64,000 nucleotides of DNA, from the NCBI RefSeq assembly GCF_034190915.1, contig NW_026947502.1:2880785-2944784 (forward strand), in the 5' to 3' direction. Of this stretch, positions 33,400 through 44,949 are shown in pieces. The first letter of the stretch is position 1; each line of letters opens with the position of its first letter. This DNA is from Cavia porcellus. Taxonomy: Eukaryota > Chordata > Mammalia > Rodentia > Caviidae. The position numbers were made by a program, and so were the translations under genes. The notes under the pieces were generated by a model. The model did no database searches. It saw only the letters and a program-made list of their open reading frames with translations, and was not told the origin of the DNA.

Positions 33400-35270
33400 G
33401 CCACAGTATAAGAGTGGACACACGCCACCATACATTTGTCTGAAGCCTGGAATGCACAGCATCAAGAGCCAGCCCTAAATTAGCTGATCGTATTGGGTGC
33501 CACTCTGGAGGAGGATGCCAAGGATGGGTGAGACCATGCATGCGAAGGGACAGTGAGTACATGGAAAAGCCCTGTCGTTTCCTTTAAATTTTTCTCTGCC
33601 ACTAAAACTGTTCTAAAACTTAGAGTAGTAGAAAAAGAGAAAGAACATGCTGGATTATCACCTCGGGCTCTGTCAGGGCCAGGGCAGCAGAGCGGTAGCC
33701 CTGTCCCCACCACACCGCAGCTTTTGTACTAAAAGGGGCAGGGTGCGGAGAGGCTGGGTAGTGCAGCGAGCATCACTGGCAGAGGAACGGGTGTGGCGAC
33801 AGAGTTGATGAAGGCAGGCAGGGCAGGGAGTCCCCTCTGCACCTTCTCTGGGGTCACGGAATTCTCCTGGCTCTAGGCTCCTTGACACCTGCTCCTCCTT
33901 CACAACAGAAGCCTTAACCCTTACAGCAGGGCAGCAGAAGGAACCAGAACCGAAGGCCAGGGAGTAAACCTGATGAGTGCCGTGAGGACCGCCACCCAGA
34001 ACCCCAAAGAGATGAGTTTAGACGTTTGACAATTAGAAGCAAGAAACCTCCAGTAGGATGATGTCAGGGCAGAGGGCAGGCTGAAGAGAGATGCCCTTGG
34101 CAACAGGGTGGGACCAGCTACATGGTGCAGAGCTTTCTGGACATCACCTTTTGCGGCCCAGGAGGACAGAAGACAGCAAGGACAGTGTGACAAAGACTTT
34201 TTCTGAGTGCCCGTTGGATCTGGTTTGGAGAGTGTGATCAAGGAGGCAGGCATTCTCCAAGAGACACACACGAGCAGCGAGGACCCAGCTGGTGAGACCT
34301 CAGCCCGGGGCGTCACTGTCACTGTGTGCATTTCCGGGGGAGGGCGGGGGGGGGCCCGTCAGTGACATGGAAGTGTCTGCTGAGTCTGGTGCTGATAAAC
34401 TGAGCAGATAAACAGAGTGGGAACCAAGTGACAGAGAACAGATTGAGGACATTCAATTCTGGGTCCTGAGCAAATTTCAGCCACACAGAGCCCCGCCTAC
34501 ATACGGTTCAAGGGTCACACATCATCTAAGTGGATTTCTATTAAATATTACTTCCTTTTCCACAGTCAACTTGTGGTGGCTGGGGCAGAGCACTCTGCAA
34601 GACGCCTGTCTCCTCCTCCTGGAGCCATTCAGACTGCGCTCACGGAGTGTGAGTAGGAGAGACTCGGGGGAGGGAGGCTGGAGTGTGACGGTAACCACGG
34701 AGGACCTTAGGTGGAAATGGACACATAGATCCTTATCTCGTGACTGTGCAAGACCGTTCCTAGGGTTCACCCTAACTGTGATCTTAGCAAACCAACGTCT
34801 GGGCTGGGAGCCAAGGTGAATCCCCCTCCAAGTGCAGAGCTCTTTCACAAGAGCCAGAGGCCAAAGCCAGCATTTGAGGGGGAGAGGTGCACACAGGGAT
34901 CAGAGCAGAGCAAAGGGGCCCCCACACCTCTGGTCTGATGAGAGCCGTGTGCTCTGGCGGTTTAGATACAAGGTTGGGCATATGTAATGTCAGAGGCTCT
35001 CACAGAAGGGCTCTGCCCATGGCCCTGGTGTCTTCCAGGGGTCCTTCTGCAGTGCATGGGGGAAACCTTGTCTGTGACTCAGGTCTTAGAGCGCCTAGAC
35101 GCTTACACTGTCCACACAGTTTATACCTCTGCACACCCCACCCCCTTAGTCCAAATATAGCATCTAGGTACTTCCACCGTCTGATCAAGCCATCCATTAA
35201 TTCTAAAGTATTATTTCTATTAATTCTCTACTGACTCTCTATTGACTCTATAATCACCCATTCCAAATAT
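33400..35270 (-). repeat. Duplicon intron block C, copy 2
   Basis: Non-coding intron sequence of IRG-2, paralogous to 17500-19400 and 44950-46890. Includes a G-run near 34340. Confidence 0.7.
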
Positions 35271-35282
35271 GTTCTCACTCAC

Positions 35283-35500
35283 CAGGTCCTTGGAGAAAAC
35301 AGGTTTGTGGTGTCAGAGTGGAGCTCTTCTGTATGTCCCCTAGAAGATCTGAATGTGCGGGGTGTGGTGAAGCCCTGCTGTCCACACCTGTCCTCCCTGG
35401 GCAGTGCAGGTCAGGGCCAGGCTCAGCACACAGGAAAACTGCACCTTGACTGAGGAGCTGAGGACTGAAACCTCCCCAGGCTCTGCCCTCCTCAGGCAGG
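35283..35500 (-). other. 5' non-coding exon of IRG-2
   Basis: Same exon end and GTGAGTGAG donor as IRG-1 and IRG-3. The 5' limit is estimated. Confidence 0.72.
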
Positions 35501-35563
35501 AATCTGAGCAGCAGCAGGGAAGGGAGGAGCCCAGAGCTCAGGGCCCTGACCCTGCAGGGACAG

Positions 35564-35575
35564 GAAAGTGAAACT
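35564..35575 (+). promoter_or_regulatory. ISRE in IRG-2 promoter
   Basis: GAAAGTGAAACT is a full consensus site. Confidence 0.82.
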
Positions 35576-35585
35576 GAAGGTGCTC

Positions 35586-35594
35586 TTCCCGGAA
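35586..35594. promoter_or_regulatory. GAS element in IRG-2 promoter
   Basis: TTCCCGGAA, a perfect palindromic STAT site, 10 bp from the ISRE. Confidence 0.85.
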
Positions 35595-36109
35595 GCAGGG
35601 CCACTGCCAGGCAGGGGAAGTGAGAGGCACCCTGGTTATTCTTTCTCATCGTTTTTCGGGGACTGGGGAGGACTGCTGTGTGGGGAGAGAACAGGGCGTC
35701 CCAGGGCCTGGGCACAGGTCACCATGAGCAGACTCCAGCTTTGGCCAGGCAGGAGCTGAGCCAGACTCACAGAAGGGGGCTCAGCCCTGGGCTGACACCA
35801 CTCAGGGCTCCCTGTGAGCTCCCACAGACCAGACTCCATGGCAGCGAGGCCCAGGCAGCAGCAGGTGTGTGCTGTGTCCCTGTCCCTGGCAGAGAGTTGG
35901 CACTGGAGTTTCCTGTTCAAGGACTGTCTCTGTTAACCTACTGTGGACTACCAGCAGAACTTGGGACTCTAGGCAGGAACAGATAAACAAGGGGCTCAAA
36001 TCCAAACATGCACTAGAAGAACTCACAGAAAGCAGGAGGCTGCTGTGTGTGCCCAGAGAGGGCTCACAGGGGCAGGGTCTGGGGGCACAGAGCTCCACAG
36101 CCTCTCCCA

Positions 36110-36775
36110 TGGGTACCCACCCCAGGTCCCCAAGCTTGTGATGGCTTCCTCAGCCCGACAGCTGCTGGGGCTTCTCACTCTGTGAAGGTCAGGTAGATAT
36201 CTAACTGCAGGATCCACACCAGTTTCCTGTCCCTTTTCCTCTCCAGGAGTCCGCCTCCCCCAAGCCCCGCCCCTGCATGCAGTGGATGTTTTTTCCCGGA
36301 GTTGCTCCCCATGCTGCATGTACCCAGCACCCCACAGCACAGCTCTGTGTATTGTTTGAAGGCCAAGTGCGCCAGGTTACCTGAGATGAGCACACTGTAA
36401 ACCCCAGAGGCATTAACATCCTGAAAGGGAGCTGCCTCTCAACAATTGAAAACATGGAGTAAAACATGTACTGACTGAATGAAAAAGTAGGCAGGGGTTG
36501 GAAAGAGAAGTAACAGAGGGTAGAAATCAGGAGCTGTGGAGCGGTGCTGCCAGGTGAGCCCAGCGCTGTGCTTCCCGCGGCTGGCAGCGGGGTGGAATCC
36601 AGCAGCACAGCGCAGCCTCCACGGGGCTGAATTCTGGCAGCTAGCAACAGAGGGGCCAAGGAAGGAAAGAAGAAGCCCTCTGTGATCCCAAGAAGACCAC
36701 AGGAGGACTCTGAGTGCCAGGGGACTTGGAGCGACTCGAAAAGTGGCAGCACAGAGCAGCCTGGGCGCCTGGCCC
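36110..36775. other. Between IRG-2 promoter and block A, no gene
   Basis: No supported gene. Weak similarity to the sequence beyond the IRG-1 promoter at 20330-20420. Confidence 0.45.
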
Positions 36776-36779
36776 TGCT

Positions 36780-37375
36780 GTGGGACAGACAGGCCTGCTG
36801 GCAGGTCCACCCCCCCTGAGCCCAGGTCACCCTGCTGCAGCCAGAGGCCGGATGTGGGTCAAGCTGCACGGAGGGGCCCCTGTGGTCCAGCCTGTCACCT
36901 GCCCTGCTGTCCTGCAGAGGAGAGAGGGGGAAAGAGATGGAGGCCCTGGGCCCTGAGCTCACTGTCCCCTCTGTCACCCATGCTGCTCTCTGGAGGTGCT
37001 GAGGAGCCTCGGCCAGGATGCCTGCCCAGCCAGACCAAAATCCCCAGAGCCTGTGCCGCAGAGATGCTGCGCTGAGGAGCAGTGTGTGAGCACAGAGCTC
37101 CCGGAGCCTCACCTGGCCTCACCTGCCAGCAGGTCCCTGTGCCAGGTCCCTCTCTGTCCGTGAGCAGTGGTGGGCGGGAGCTACTTCTGTCCCCTGCCTG
37201 TGGCTGACTCTGTGTGTGGAGGGAGTCACCCTAAGCACAGGCCTCCCCTGATGGCTCAGTCCTGTTTAGGTGTGAGAGTATTGGTCCCTTGGGCCCTGCC
37301 CCTCTTCTGCCAGGCAGGAGGCTGACTTTCTGCCCTGTGCTGCTTCACTGAAACCAAAAGGGACATTTGGTTAAG
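36780..37375 (+). repeat. Duplicon block A, copy 2
   Basis: Direct repeat of 8756-9335 with substitutions and small indels. Confidence 0.85.
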
Positions 37376-37599
37376 GTTAAGGTAAGAGATTTTTATGTTT
37401 TTCTTTTCTTTATTACTATCTTTTTCAAAGGGAAAGTACTCATGGACATCTGACCGTTACACGAACCGCCCAGGGTGCTGCTCAGGCTGGGTAGTGGAAC
37501 CCTCGTCCACCCCTCCCTGCGGCAGCCTCCAGGGCCAAGCCCTTACCTCTGCAGAGCAGGCAGTTAGCGGGGTCCCTTAAAGAAACGGGGTGGATGGTA

Positions 37600-38215
37600 G
37601 AACTCCTTGTACAGCAGTTTTACATGACTTTATAGTTTTCTGTGTCTATAGGACTATGTTTAGTTCTGTCCTGCTTTGTTCTGTTTCTCCCTCTAATATA
37701 GAAAGGAGAGAAATACATGTAAGGACTCATGCATGTGTACAATCTATAAACATTTGATGAGAACTGATCTTATGACACATGATGAAATGAACAAATACTT
37801 TGAAAGAAAAAAAGGGGCACTGCAGTACCCAGCGCTGATTCCGGGGTGCCATCATGTGAAATCCAGCAATACTATGAATCTTTGTTCAGAATGATTTTAA
37901 TCTCTATGATTTGTTTGGTCTCAACATAAATGAAGATATGGAAAAATGCGTACATGTCTAAGTGTATAGGATTGACAGCCACATGACTTAGGTTTTGTTG
38001 GATAGTTGAACAGAACTGTTTGCAGTCTCCCTGGTTGAATTCCCATTTGTATGTTCCACTTTTGTATCTTGAATAATTATTTGTGGGGAATAATATGTAA
38101 ACATGAACTAGTGATTTATTACTGTTTATTTTTTTCTTTGAAAGTATGTACTATTTCTGCCCGTTTTCTGTTTTGTTTTGTCTTTATTTAAATACAATTA
38201 AAAAAAAAAAGAAAC
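37600..38215 (+). mobile_element. HAL1 3' UTR fragment
   Basis: Aligns with the 3' UTR of copy 1 (about 32520-33350), for example gaaatacatgtaaggactcatgcat and ttatttttttctttgaaagtatg. It ends in an A-run at 38200-38210. 5'-truncated. Confidence 0.7.
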
Positions 38216-38229
38216 AGGGTGGAAGCCTG

Positions 38230-39505
38230 AAAATGATTTCTCGTGCAGAGCATTCTTAGCTTTGTGACTGTGGTGAGCCCTGTTTGAAACAGATCTCTTG
38301 CATCCCAACAGAAGCAGTAGAAAGAATTAGAATCTTATGTACCTGTCCTGACTCTCCAAGGTGAAGCGATCATTATGTTCTGCAAACTTGTACTGACAAA
38401 AAGAAAAACCTAATTACCCCCCTACAAATGCACCTGCCTGGGGTAGAGAAGCGGCCCCATGACTGCGGTGGGTGTCCCCGGGGAGGTGTGCAGGGCCAGC
38501 ACAGCTGGAAGGCGAGACCCATTCCTGGGTGGCCAGGTGGGGCGGCTCCGTAGGACACGATGCTTTTAATCAAGTTGCTGCCAATGATATTTAACATTTA
38601 GAGAAAACCAAAAAATACACAATTTGGTGAGCCTGCGTATGAACTGATTACTTCTTTAGTTTTGTTTTTTGACTTTTTGTTTTTGTTTTGATTTGCAGTC
38701 CTAGGGCTTAAACTCAGGGCTTCACACATGCTAGGCAGGTACTCTAGCGCTGAGATACATTCCCATTAGTTACGTAAGCTTTGGAAAATGCGAACATTTG
38801 AAATATATTATTCTTTCTGCCTTTTTCAGTGGAAATTGATGTGAAGAGCAAGTTCTCATCAATCATTTGGTTACGATGCAATTTGTATAGGAAAAGCAAT
38901 TTTAATACTCCCCTATAAAAAGCAATGTTATTTATTCACTTGGATACTCTTAGAGTCCCCTGGCGCAAGAGAGAAGCAAAGTACAAAACGAACAGCTTCC
39001 GTGAGTTGAGGACGTGGACGGGAGCACACAGCCCACGGCGCTGCGCTGTCTCCTTCTCCTGGACAGAGAGGCAGAGGGTGATGTGACCTCGGACTGCAGT
39101 GGATATTCATGCTGTCTGAGGAGCCGGTTGGGATTCTGTGTGCAGACAGGAAGGGGAGTTGCAGTTAGGGCCGAGGGAGCAGCAGGAAGCAGGCGGCCCG
39201 CTTTGGCCTCCTCCACGTCAGCCCACCGCCATCACGGTGCAGGAATTTATTCTAGAGCAAGAGCCTTTCACAGACCAGTTTTTAAGCAGGGCTGGCCCGT
39301 TAGCACACTGCAGTCCATCCGTGAGTGTACTTTGGTTGCTCTGGGACCTTATTGAAGTTGTACTCTAGCAAGAAGAGGTTCGTTATATTTGTATTATACC
39401 AAAATACCTGTAATGTGGCCTACTGTTCTAGATGCGTGTTTCTTTTCCTTTGGGTCACCTAATTGCCATGTTAATAAATGCTGTCCTCTGTAAAGAATTG
39501 TAAAA
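38230..39505. other. Intergenic, no gene; one SINE
   Basis: Holds the minus-strand ID SINE at 38655-38768. Otherwise unique sequence without a supported frame. Confidence 0.45.
38655..38768 (-). mobile_element. ID-type SINE
   Basis: T-rich start, then ccctagggcttaaactcaggg style tRNA-derived body on the minus strand (cacatgctaggcaggtactc). Confidence 0.6.
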
Positions 39506-39510
39506 CCGGG

Positions 39511-39617
39511 CTGAGAATTTAGCTCAGCGGCATAAGCACCTGCCTTGCAAGCAGGCAGTCGTGAGTTGGATCCCTGGTACCGATAAAAAGGAAAAGGACA
39601 AAAAAAAAAAAAAAAGA
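39511..39617 (+). mobile_element. ID-type SINE
   Basis: ggctgagaatttagctcagc, A/B-box-like parts, gagttggatccctggtacc and an A-tail at 39600-39615. One of the best preserved ID copies in the window. Confidence 0.85.
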
Positions 39618-40667
39618 ATTGTAAAACCTCCTCTAACTGATATGTTAACCATTGTTGCCCTCTACAAATAACAGATGTGGTGCTAAAATAAGCTAGCAGG
39701 GGTTGTTAATTACTGCTAGACTGCTCTGTCCTCTCCTGAGGAAAACAAAGGTCTTCATCATTAACAGTTTTCCTGATAAATTGTGATATGTACTTAAAGG
39801 TGGCTAATGTAGAGGAGCAACACACACAGCTTTTGCAGTCTCCAGCTGCGCTGTGTCGCTGGGCTCAGGGTAAAATAAATCAGCGCTTGCCTCATTTTTG
39901 AACTCGAGTTTGGGGACTTGTTTGTGGATTACGAGAACTGACTCAGACAGCTTGGACGTTTCAACTGCAGCTGTGTCAGGCATGGGTCCTCTGATTGACC
40001 TTCTGCTCCTGGTCCCCTTCCCAGGTTGTCTCTGAGCCCTTCGGACACACCCACAGCAGTTTCGCACACTTCCGCTGTTGTATAACCCTGTGATTCAGAT
40101 GTCCCTTTCTCTGTGCTGGCTGAACTGAGGTTTAAATCGCTGTCCAGACTAACAATGTCACGTGCTGTTCTAAGGCCCTGTGTAGATGCTGGAGTGTTCC
40201 CTGTTCCTGGGTTGTTTGTTCCTCTGGCTTCTCTAAATGCACAGATTAAAACAGGTTTTTAAAGAAAAAAGTCACGTATTTGTACATGTTTTCTCCTTAA
40301 CCGCTTCTTACTTACTTTTCCTTTTTTATGTCTGCATCTTTGTTGTTTATGATGAAAGTCTTGCTACCAATGGTGTCATAGTTACTGCTTTTGCTTTGTG
40401 ATAAAGTCACAGCATGCCACAGTCCAAGGAAAACAATGCCCTTACAACTAGCGTTGTTACTGTCCATAGAGCTATCAACAGAGGGTAGGACTTCTTTCAT
40501 TTGTCTCTGTTCTATCAGTAGACACCAGAAGTTTACTGTCATCATAATATGTTTAAAAAGCTTAAAACAAATTTTCTTTAATCCAACAGACTGAGTTAAG
40601 TTTGTTTGATTTTGGTTTGAATTTCTATAAATACAGTTTTAAATTTTTATTATGTAGCTATATATAT

Positions 40668-40669
<2 letters not shown>

Positions 40670-40711
<42 letters not shown>
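40670..40711. repeat. (CA)n microsatellite
   Basis: About 21 uninterrupted CA units. Confidence 0.95.
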
Positions 40712-40713
<2 letters not shown>

Positions 40714-40716
40714 TCG

Positions 40717-40808
40717 GTTTTTTTTTTTTTTTTTGGTAACGGGAATGGAATTCATGACCTTGTACTTGCCGGGCAGATACTTATACCACTGAGCTAAATC
40801 CCCAGGCC
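40717..40808 (-). mobile_element. ID-type SINE
   Basis: T-run (A-tail complement) then ggtaacgggaatggaattca...gagctaaatccccaggcc on the plus strand. Confidence 0.75.
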
Positions 40809-40919
40809 AACACACACATTTTCATGCTCACAAGATAAAATAATATGTATTCAATGATCTCCAGCTTTTTTCTCTGTCTCTCCACCCAGAAACACCTTTT
40901 TTCTAAAAATAATCATGTC

Positions 40920-41060
40920 TGGCTGGGTGTGGTGGCACAGGCCTGCAATCACAGCCTTGGGGTTGCTGAGGCTGGGGGGTGGCCATGACTTCAAGGCCAG
41001 CCTGGGCTACGTAGCAAGACCTTGTCTCAAAAACCCAAAATCCAGCAAAAGAAACAAAAA
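40920..41060 (+). mobile_element. B1-type SINE
   Basis: ggctgggtgtggtggcacag, then caaggccagcctgggctacg and ttgtctcaaaaaccc. Confidence 0.85.
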
Positions 41061-41429
41061 ATGACATTTTATTTCAAAGTTGTTTCCATTCTTTAACCTA
41101 CGTGCAAAATATGTTTCTGTTTTGAGCTTTCTTGAACCAGAAGCAACTTATCACAGTGTTTCTGGCACTGGGTACACTCTGGAATGGGTGGGCAGGATAT
41201 CCCTACTTCCTGCCCTGGCTATTAAGGCTCCTGTTTTGGAGGAACCTGTTCAAGAACATTCGAGCTGTTTACAATCTTTCCCACGTCCCATTTCCAACAG
41301 CTGCATTCAGTAACCTTCAGCATTTAGCTATTTGCACTTCTCCAAATTTTGTGGCGTAGTGTTCAAAGTGGGCTCACTGGGTCAAACACATGTAGAGATT
41401 TCATGCAGACTGTTTAATTTCCCAAGCAT

Positions 41430-42245
41430 GGTTTTTAATCATTTTTCTATTGGCAGCAGCTTAATATGTAAAATGCCATTTTCTACAATTTCACCCATAA
41501 ATTAGATTTTGCAGTTTTCCCAACTACAATAGCTGAGAAGTTGGATCTTAGTGTAGTTTCTAATTTAACTTCTCTTAATAGGTGGACATGTTTTCATATA
41601 TTTCAGAAATTTTAATGCCTCTTCTTTTTGTCCAGCTTAATTTTATTACTATGCTCTCCTCTCCGGTGTCTCACCCTCTGAAGTCCAGGGGGAACGTTCT
41701 GTGTTGAAGAGCGGGATCCCCGGCTGCAGTGCACACTCCTTGCAAGGCATTCCTGCCCGCTGTCCTCACAGGAGGGCCCTGGAGGAAAGTTTCACTGAGC
41801 TGCGGATTCTCTGCCTTATCTGGTCACACACAGTGCTCAGCTCACTGCCTTTCAGGTTTACCTGAAACTATAAACCCGGAGGGAACAAGAAGGACCGTAG
41901 TCAGCACTGACTGTCCTATAATGACAGGAATGAACACTTGTGGCAGAACACCAGGGACATTACAGACATGCAATGCACACTTCCCTGTAACGTATACTGG
42001 GCTGTGGCGGACCGCCCAGCAGTTCTTGGCTGCCGCGTCTTCGGTGAGCGGAGTCCCTGGTGTGGAAGAAGCAGGCTGCGGAGTCACAGTGAGATGTCCG
42101 CTCCTCTTGGCATAAGGCCAGCCTCCTGTACCATGCTCACCAGCAGGGGTCACATCTGAGCGCATCCAGCCTGGCCAGCTGCCTCAGGGGACCTCAGTAG
42201 CCACCCCAGTGCCCTGAGCCAGGAGAGCAGGAGGCTCAGGCCACC
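41430..42245 (-). other. IRG-3 3' flank, duplicon sequence
   Basis: Matches the IRG-1 flank at 12210-12290. The part from 41900 resembles the 3' flanks of IRG-1 and IRG-2. No separate gene. Confidence 0.5.
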
Positions 42246-43435
42246 TCAGTTTCCCTCTTTCTGTAGCCCCGCAGAGCCAACAGAGGCACTGAAAAGGTCT
42301 TCTTTTGCAAGGAGAGCTTTCACATCACTTGCCACAATGTCCAGGAAATAATTTTGTAAATAAAATGTCTTTGTAAATTGAAGGCCGGTGGCAATGGGTC
42401 CTCCGGTGACTAAAAGAACCATCTCAACCATCTGCTTTGTCTTCTCCCAGAAGGACTCATCGCTCTCGGCTGACAGCAAGTCTGGAGACTGCAGGTTTGC
42501 CTTGAGGTCCTCCAGGGACACGTGCAAATCCTGGGCCATCTTTTCTAGGGATTCGTCATCCAGCCCAAGTGGGACCTGTACAGGCTCAGGGTGTCCTCCA
42601 GCTTCTTTCTTTCACTGTCACTGAAGAGGCCCACGAGAGGGACGGCGGCCCACGCTCCGGCCTTCAGGGCCTCCAGCCAGATCTTCTGCTTCAGGGAATC
42701 TCTCTTCCCATTGACAGCGGCTTCCGTAACGCTGGACAGGCGCTGCATGAAGGCGTGACGCTTGTGGGCAGGCAGGTCCCTCACGAGGGTGCTCTGCAAC
42801 TCAGGGAAGTCGTAGGCACACACATCAAGGCTGGAGACCAAGAAGATCTTATCGGCTACCACCCTGGCCTCCTGCAACTGTGCCAGACCGCAATTTCGGA
42901 TCTCTTGCAGGACCTTGTCCTTATCAAAGGTCAGTGGCCGCGCTTTTTGACAACTGACTAAAGCATTATCAATTTTCGTCTGAATAAAGTACACCTTCTT
43001 CTTCATTTGTGCAATAGCTTTAGCCAACTCTATATCGATGCATTTGAGGCGGGTAGCAAAGATGATAAAGAAGAGGTCGCACTCAGGAATTTCCTTCAGA
43101 TACTCCTGCAGTGGGAAGTCAGGGCGCCCGAGGCTGGGCAGGTCCCACAGTGTCACCCCCGGGCACTTTGGAAGAGTGTACGCAGTTGCCTGCAGGGTTA
43201 TCGCCACCGGCCCCGTGGGAGCCACACCTTCCTCTTCATCCCCCGTCCCCCGCAGGGCATTGATGAAAGTGGACATTCCTGCTCCACTCTCCCCTGTCAC
43301 TGCGATGCTCAGGGGCTCATTCTCCATGTCTTCCAGGGCAGCTTTGATTGCAGAAGCCGCTTCCCGAAGGTTCCCCTGCTCCAGATGTGAGCGAATGAAA
43401 CCCCAGGCTTGCTGTGAGGAGGTTTGGCTCTTCAT
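42246..43435 (-). pseudogene. IIGP1-like: IRG-3: damaged IRGA-like GTPase with GMS-type P-loop
   Basis: Best ATG is at 43435 (MKSQTSSQ), because the canonical MG start is lost. Numbering from it, G1 is GESGAGMS (48-55) with methionine at 43274-43276 in place of the lysine codon. G3 is DLPS (98-101) instead of DLPG. G4 TKID (153-156) is kept, as are the switch I threonines (74, 80). One base is missing near 42565-42569 relative to IRG-2, so the first frame stops at 42545. The rest of the helical domain, similar to IRG-2, lies in the next frame down to 42246. GMS is the mark of IRGM regulators, but the protein otherwise resembles IRGA. It may be a pseudogene, a truncated protein of about 296 residues, or an assembly error at one base. 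Confidence 0.85.
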
Positions 43436-43829
43436 CTTCAAATTTTTACAAACCGTGCAAAGGCTGTAACAAGCAGAAGTGGCGTCCTCTATGTAGACGG
43501 TATGCAGGAGGAGGACCTGGGGGTGCCAACCGCACTGGAGGGAGCTGCAGGGGAAGGTCAGGGGTTGGCACAGCAGGGAGGCCTCGGGCTTCCTCTTAGA
43601 TCCCCACAGAGCCTCCCCCCAGCCCCTTCCCTGGGCCCCCAGGCCTGGCCTGCACCTCTGGGCCAGGTGCAGATTTGGCCCCGCCCCAGGCTCATTCAGG
43701 GCCTGGACTGCCCTGCTCCTTCAGGATCTCTTCACTAATTTCAAGGTCTGATGTCCTGTGGAAATATCTGTGTCTCCTACTAGTTATATTGTTTTAGCTG
43801 TTTTCGTTGTTAGGAAAATAACTGCATGC

Positions 43830-44900
43830 GGTGGCCATCTAAAAGGTAGCGGCTGAGCACCACGTCCCTCTGCTGTGTGAAGGTGACGCCTGGCTGCATG
43901 GCTGACCCTAAAGCTACAATGGTCACGCCAGTGTGGTGCTTGTGAAAGAACAGACAGGTACCGAGTGGAGCAAGGCACAGAATCAGCGTAACTCACAGGA
44001 GCGCAGTCAAGGGAGCTTAGACAAGAGGCGAAGGCAACCCAGAGGACCAAGGGTTCCCTCTGGAAGCAGCGCTGGCCCAGGCCGGCCCTGTGATCCGGAG
44101 CTCACACCCTTCACAGAACTGAACCTAAGTTGGGTATGGACCTAAATGTAACAGGCAAAACCACAGAAATCCAAGAAGGCAACAAGACAAAACCCGTAGG
44201 ACCCAGGAGGAGGTGGGTAAAAAAAAAGAACAGAAAAGATAAACATGAAAAAATCAACAAGGTGCACTTCGTTAAAATTTAAGAGTTTTCACTGTGTAAG
44301 GCAGTAGCAAGGGAGCGAAGACAGTCTGCGGACTGGCCAAAAAGTGTCTGCAAACACCCACGTGTGGCAGTGCACATCTGTGATCCCAGTAGGCTGAGAG
44401 GCAGAGGCAGGAGGGCCACGATGCAGGACTAGCCTGGCACACTTAGCCGGGGCACAGCTCAGCGCAAAGGGACTGGAGCCAGCCGGGCCCGTGTTTCAAG
44501 AAAAACAGTTACAAGCGACCTGCAATAGTATAACTCAAACTGTGCAGCGGACTCTTAAAGCCGGACAATAAGAAAACAAACAACGCTATGAAAAAGGAGC
44601 CGAAACCTTAGCAGACCCCTCACCGAGAAGACACTGAGATGGACGCAGGCATGAGCTTCTAGAAAAGGCAACATTATGAAACATTTGAAAACTCAGGGAT
44701 TGTCAGGGGCTGAAGGCTGGCATGCGAAGGCCCAGCACAAAGGACTTTAGACGAGAGACAGCTGGTGTGACCACACATTTGGCTCCGTATGTTTGTCCAC
44801 CCGTCGGCAACTGGCTCCGAGAGCCAGTCTGAGCTCCCATTGGGCCGCTGAGGCTGCGTCATGGTGGGCCCCTCTGCTGTACTCCGGAGGAGGACGCGGA
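43830..44900 (+). mobile_element. Old degraded L1 in IRG-3 intron
   Basis: Third paralogue of the intronic L1 remnant, more deleted than the other two. It carries a SINE at 44355-44500. Confidence 0.55.
44355..44500 (+). mobile_element. B1-type SINE in IRG-3 intron
   Basis: gtggcagtgcacatctgtgatcccagt, gaggcagaggcaggagg and an ID-like end (ggcacagctcagcg). Confidence 0.65.
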
Positions 44901-44949
44901 CAGTGTCTCTGCAGAAGCCTCTGCAGAGTCTACAAATATTTTTTCTAAA

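Larger units (their letters stand above)
35276..36107 (-). repeat. Promoter duplicon block, near-identical to 46900-47732
   Basis: By eye about 25 differences in 830 bp separate this block from the IRG-3 promoter block, roughly 97% identity. The IRG-1 equivalent (19416-20330) is much more diverged. Confidence 0.8.

Noticed and set aside
35275..35715. 146-codon frame also present at 46899-47339
   Set aside because: It recurs because the promoter block is duplicated. It runs through the 5' exon, donor site, ISRE and GAS, and the IRG-1 copy does not keep it.
36201..37112. 303-codon minus-strand open frame
   Set aside because: Overlaps duplicon block A, whose other copy has indels that break the frame. 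No domain recognised.
40670..40711. CA repeat as a possible regulatory Z-DNA element
   Set aside because: An ordinary microsatellite next to a SINE, far from any promoter found here.
43439..43441. Extending IRG-3 two codons upstream to a TTG
   Set aside because: TTG is not a normal nuclear start in vertebrates. The ATG at 43435 is preferred.
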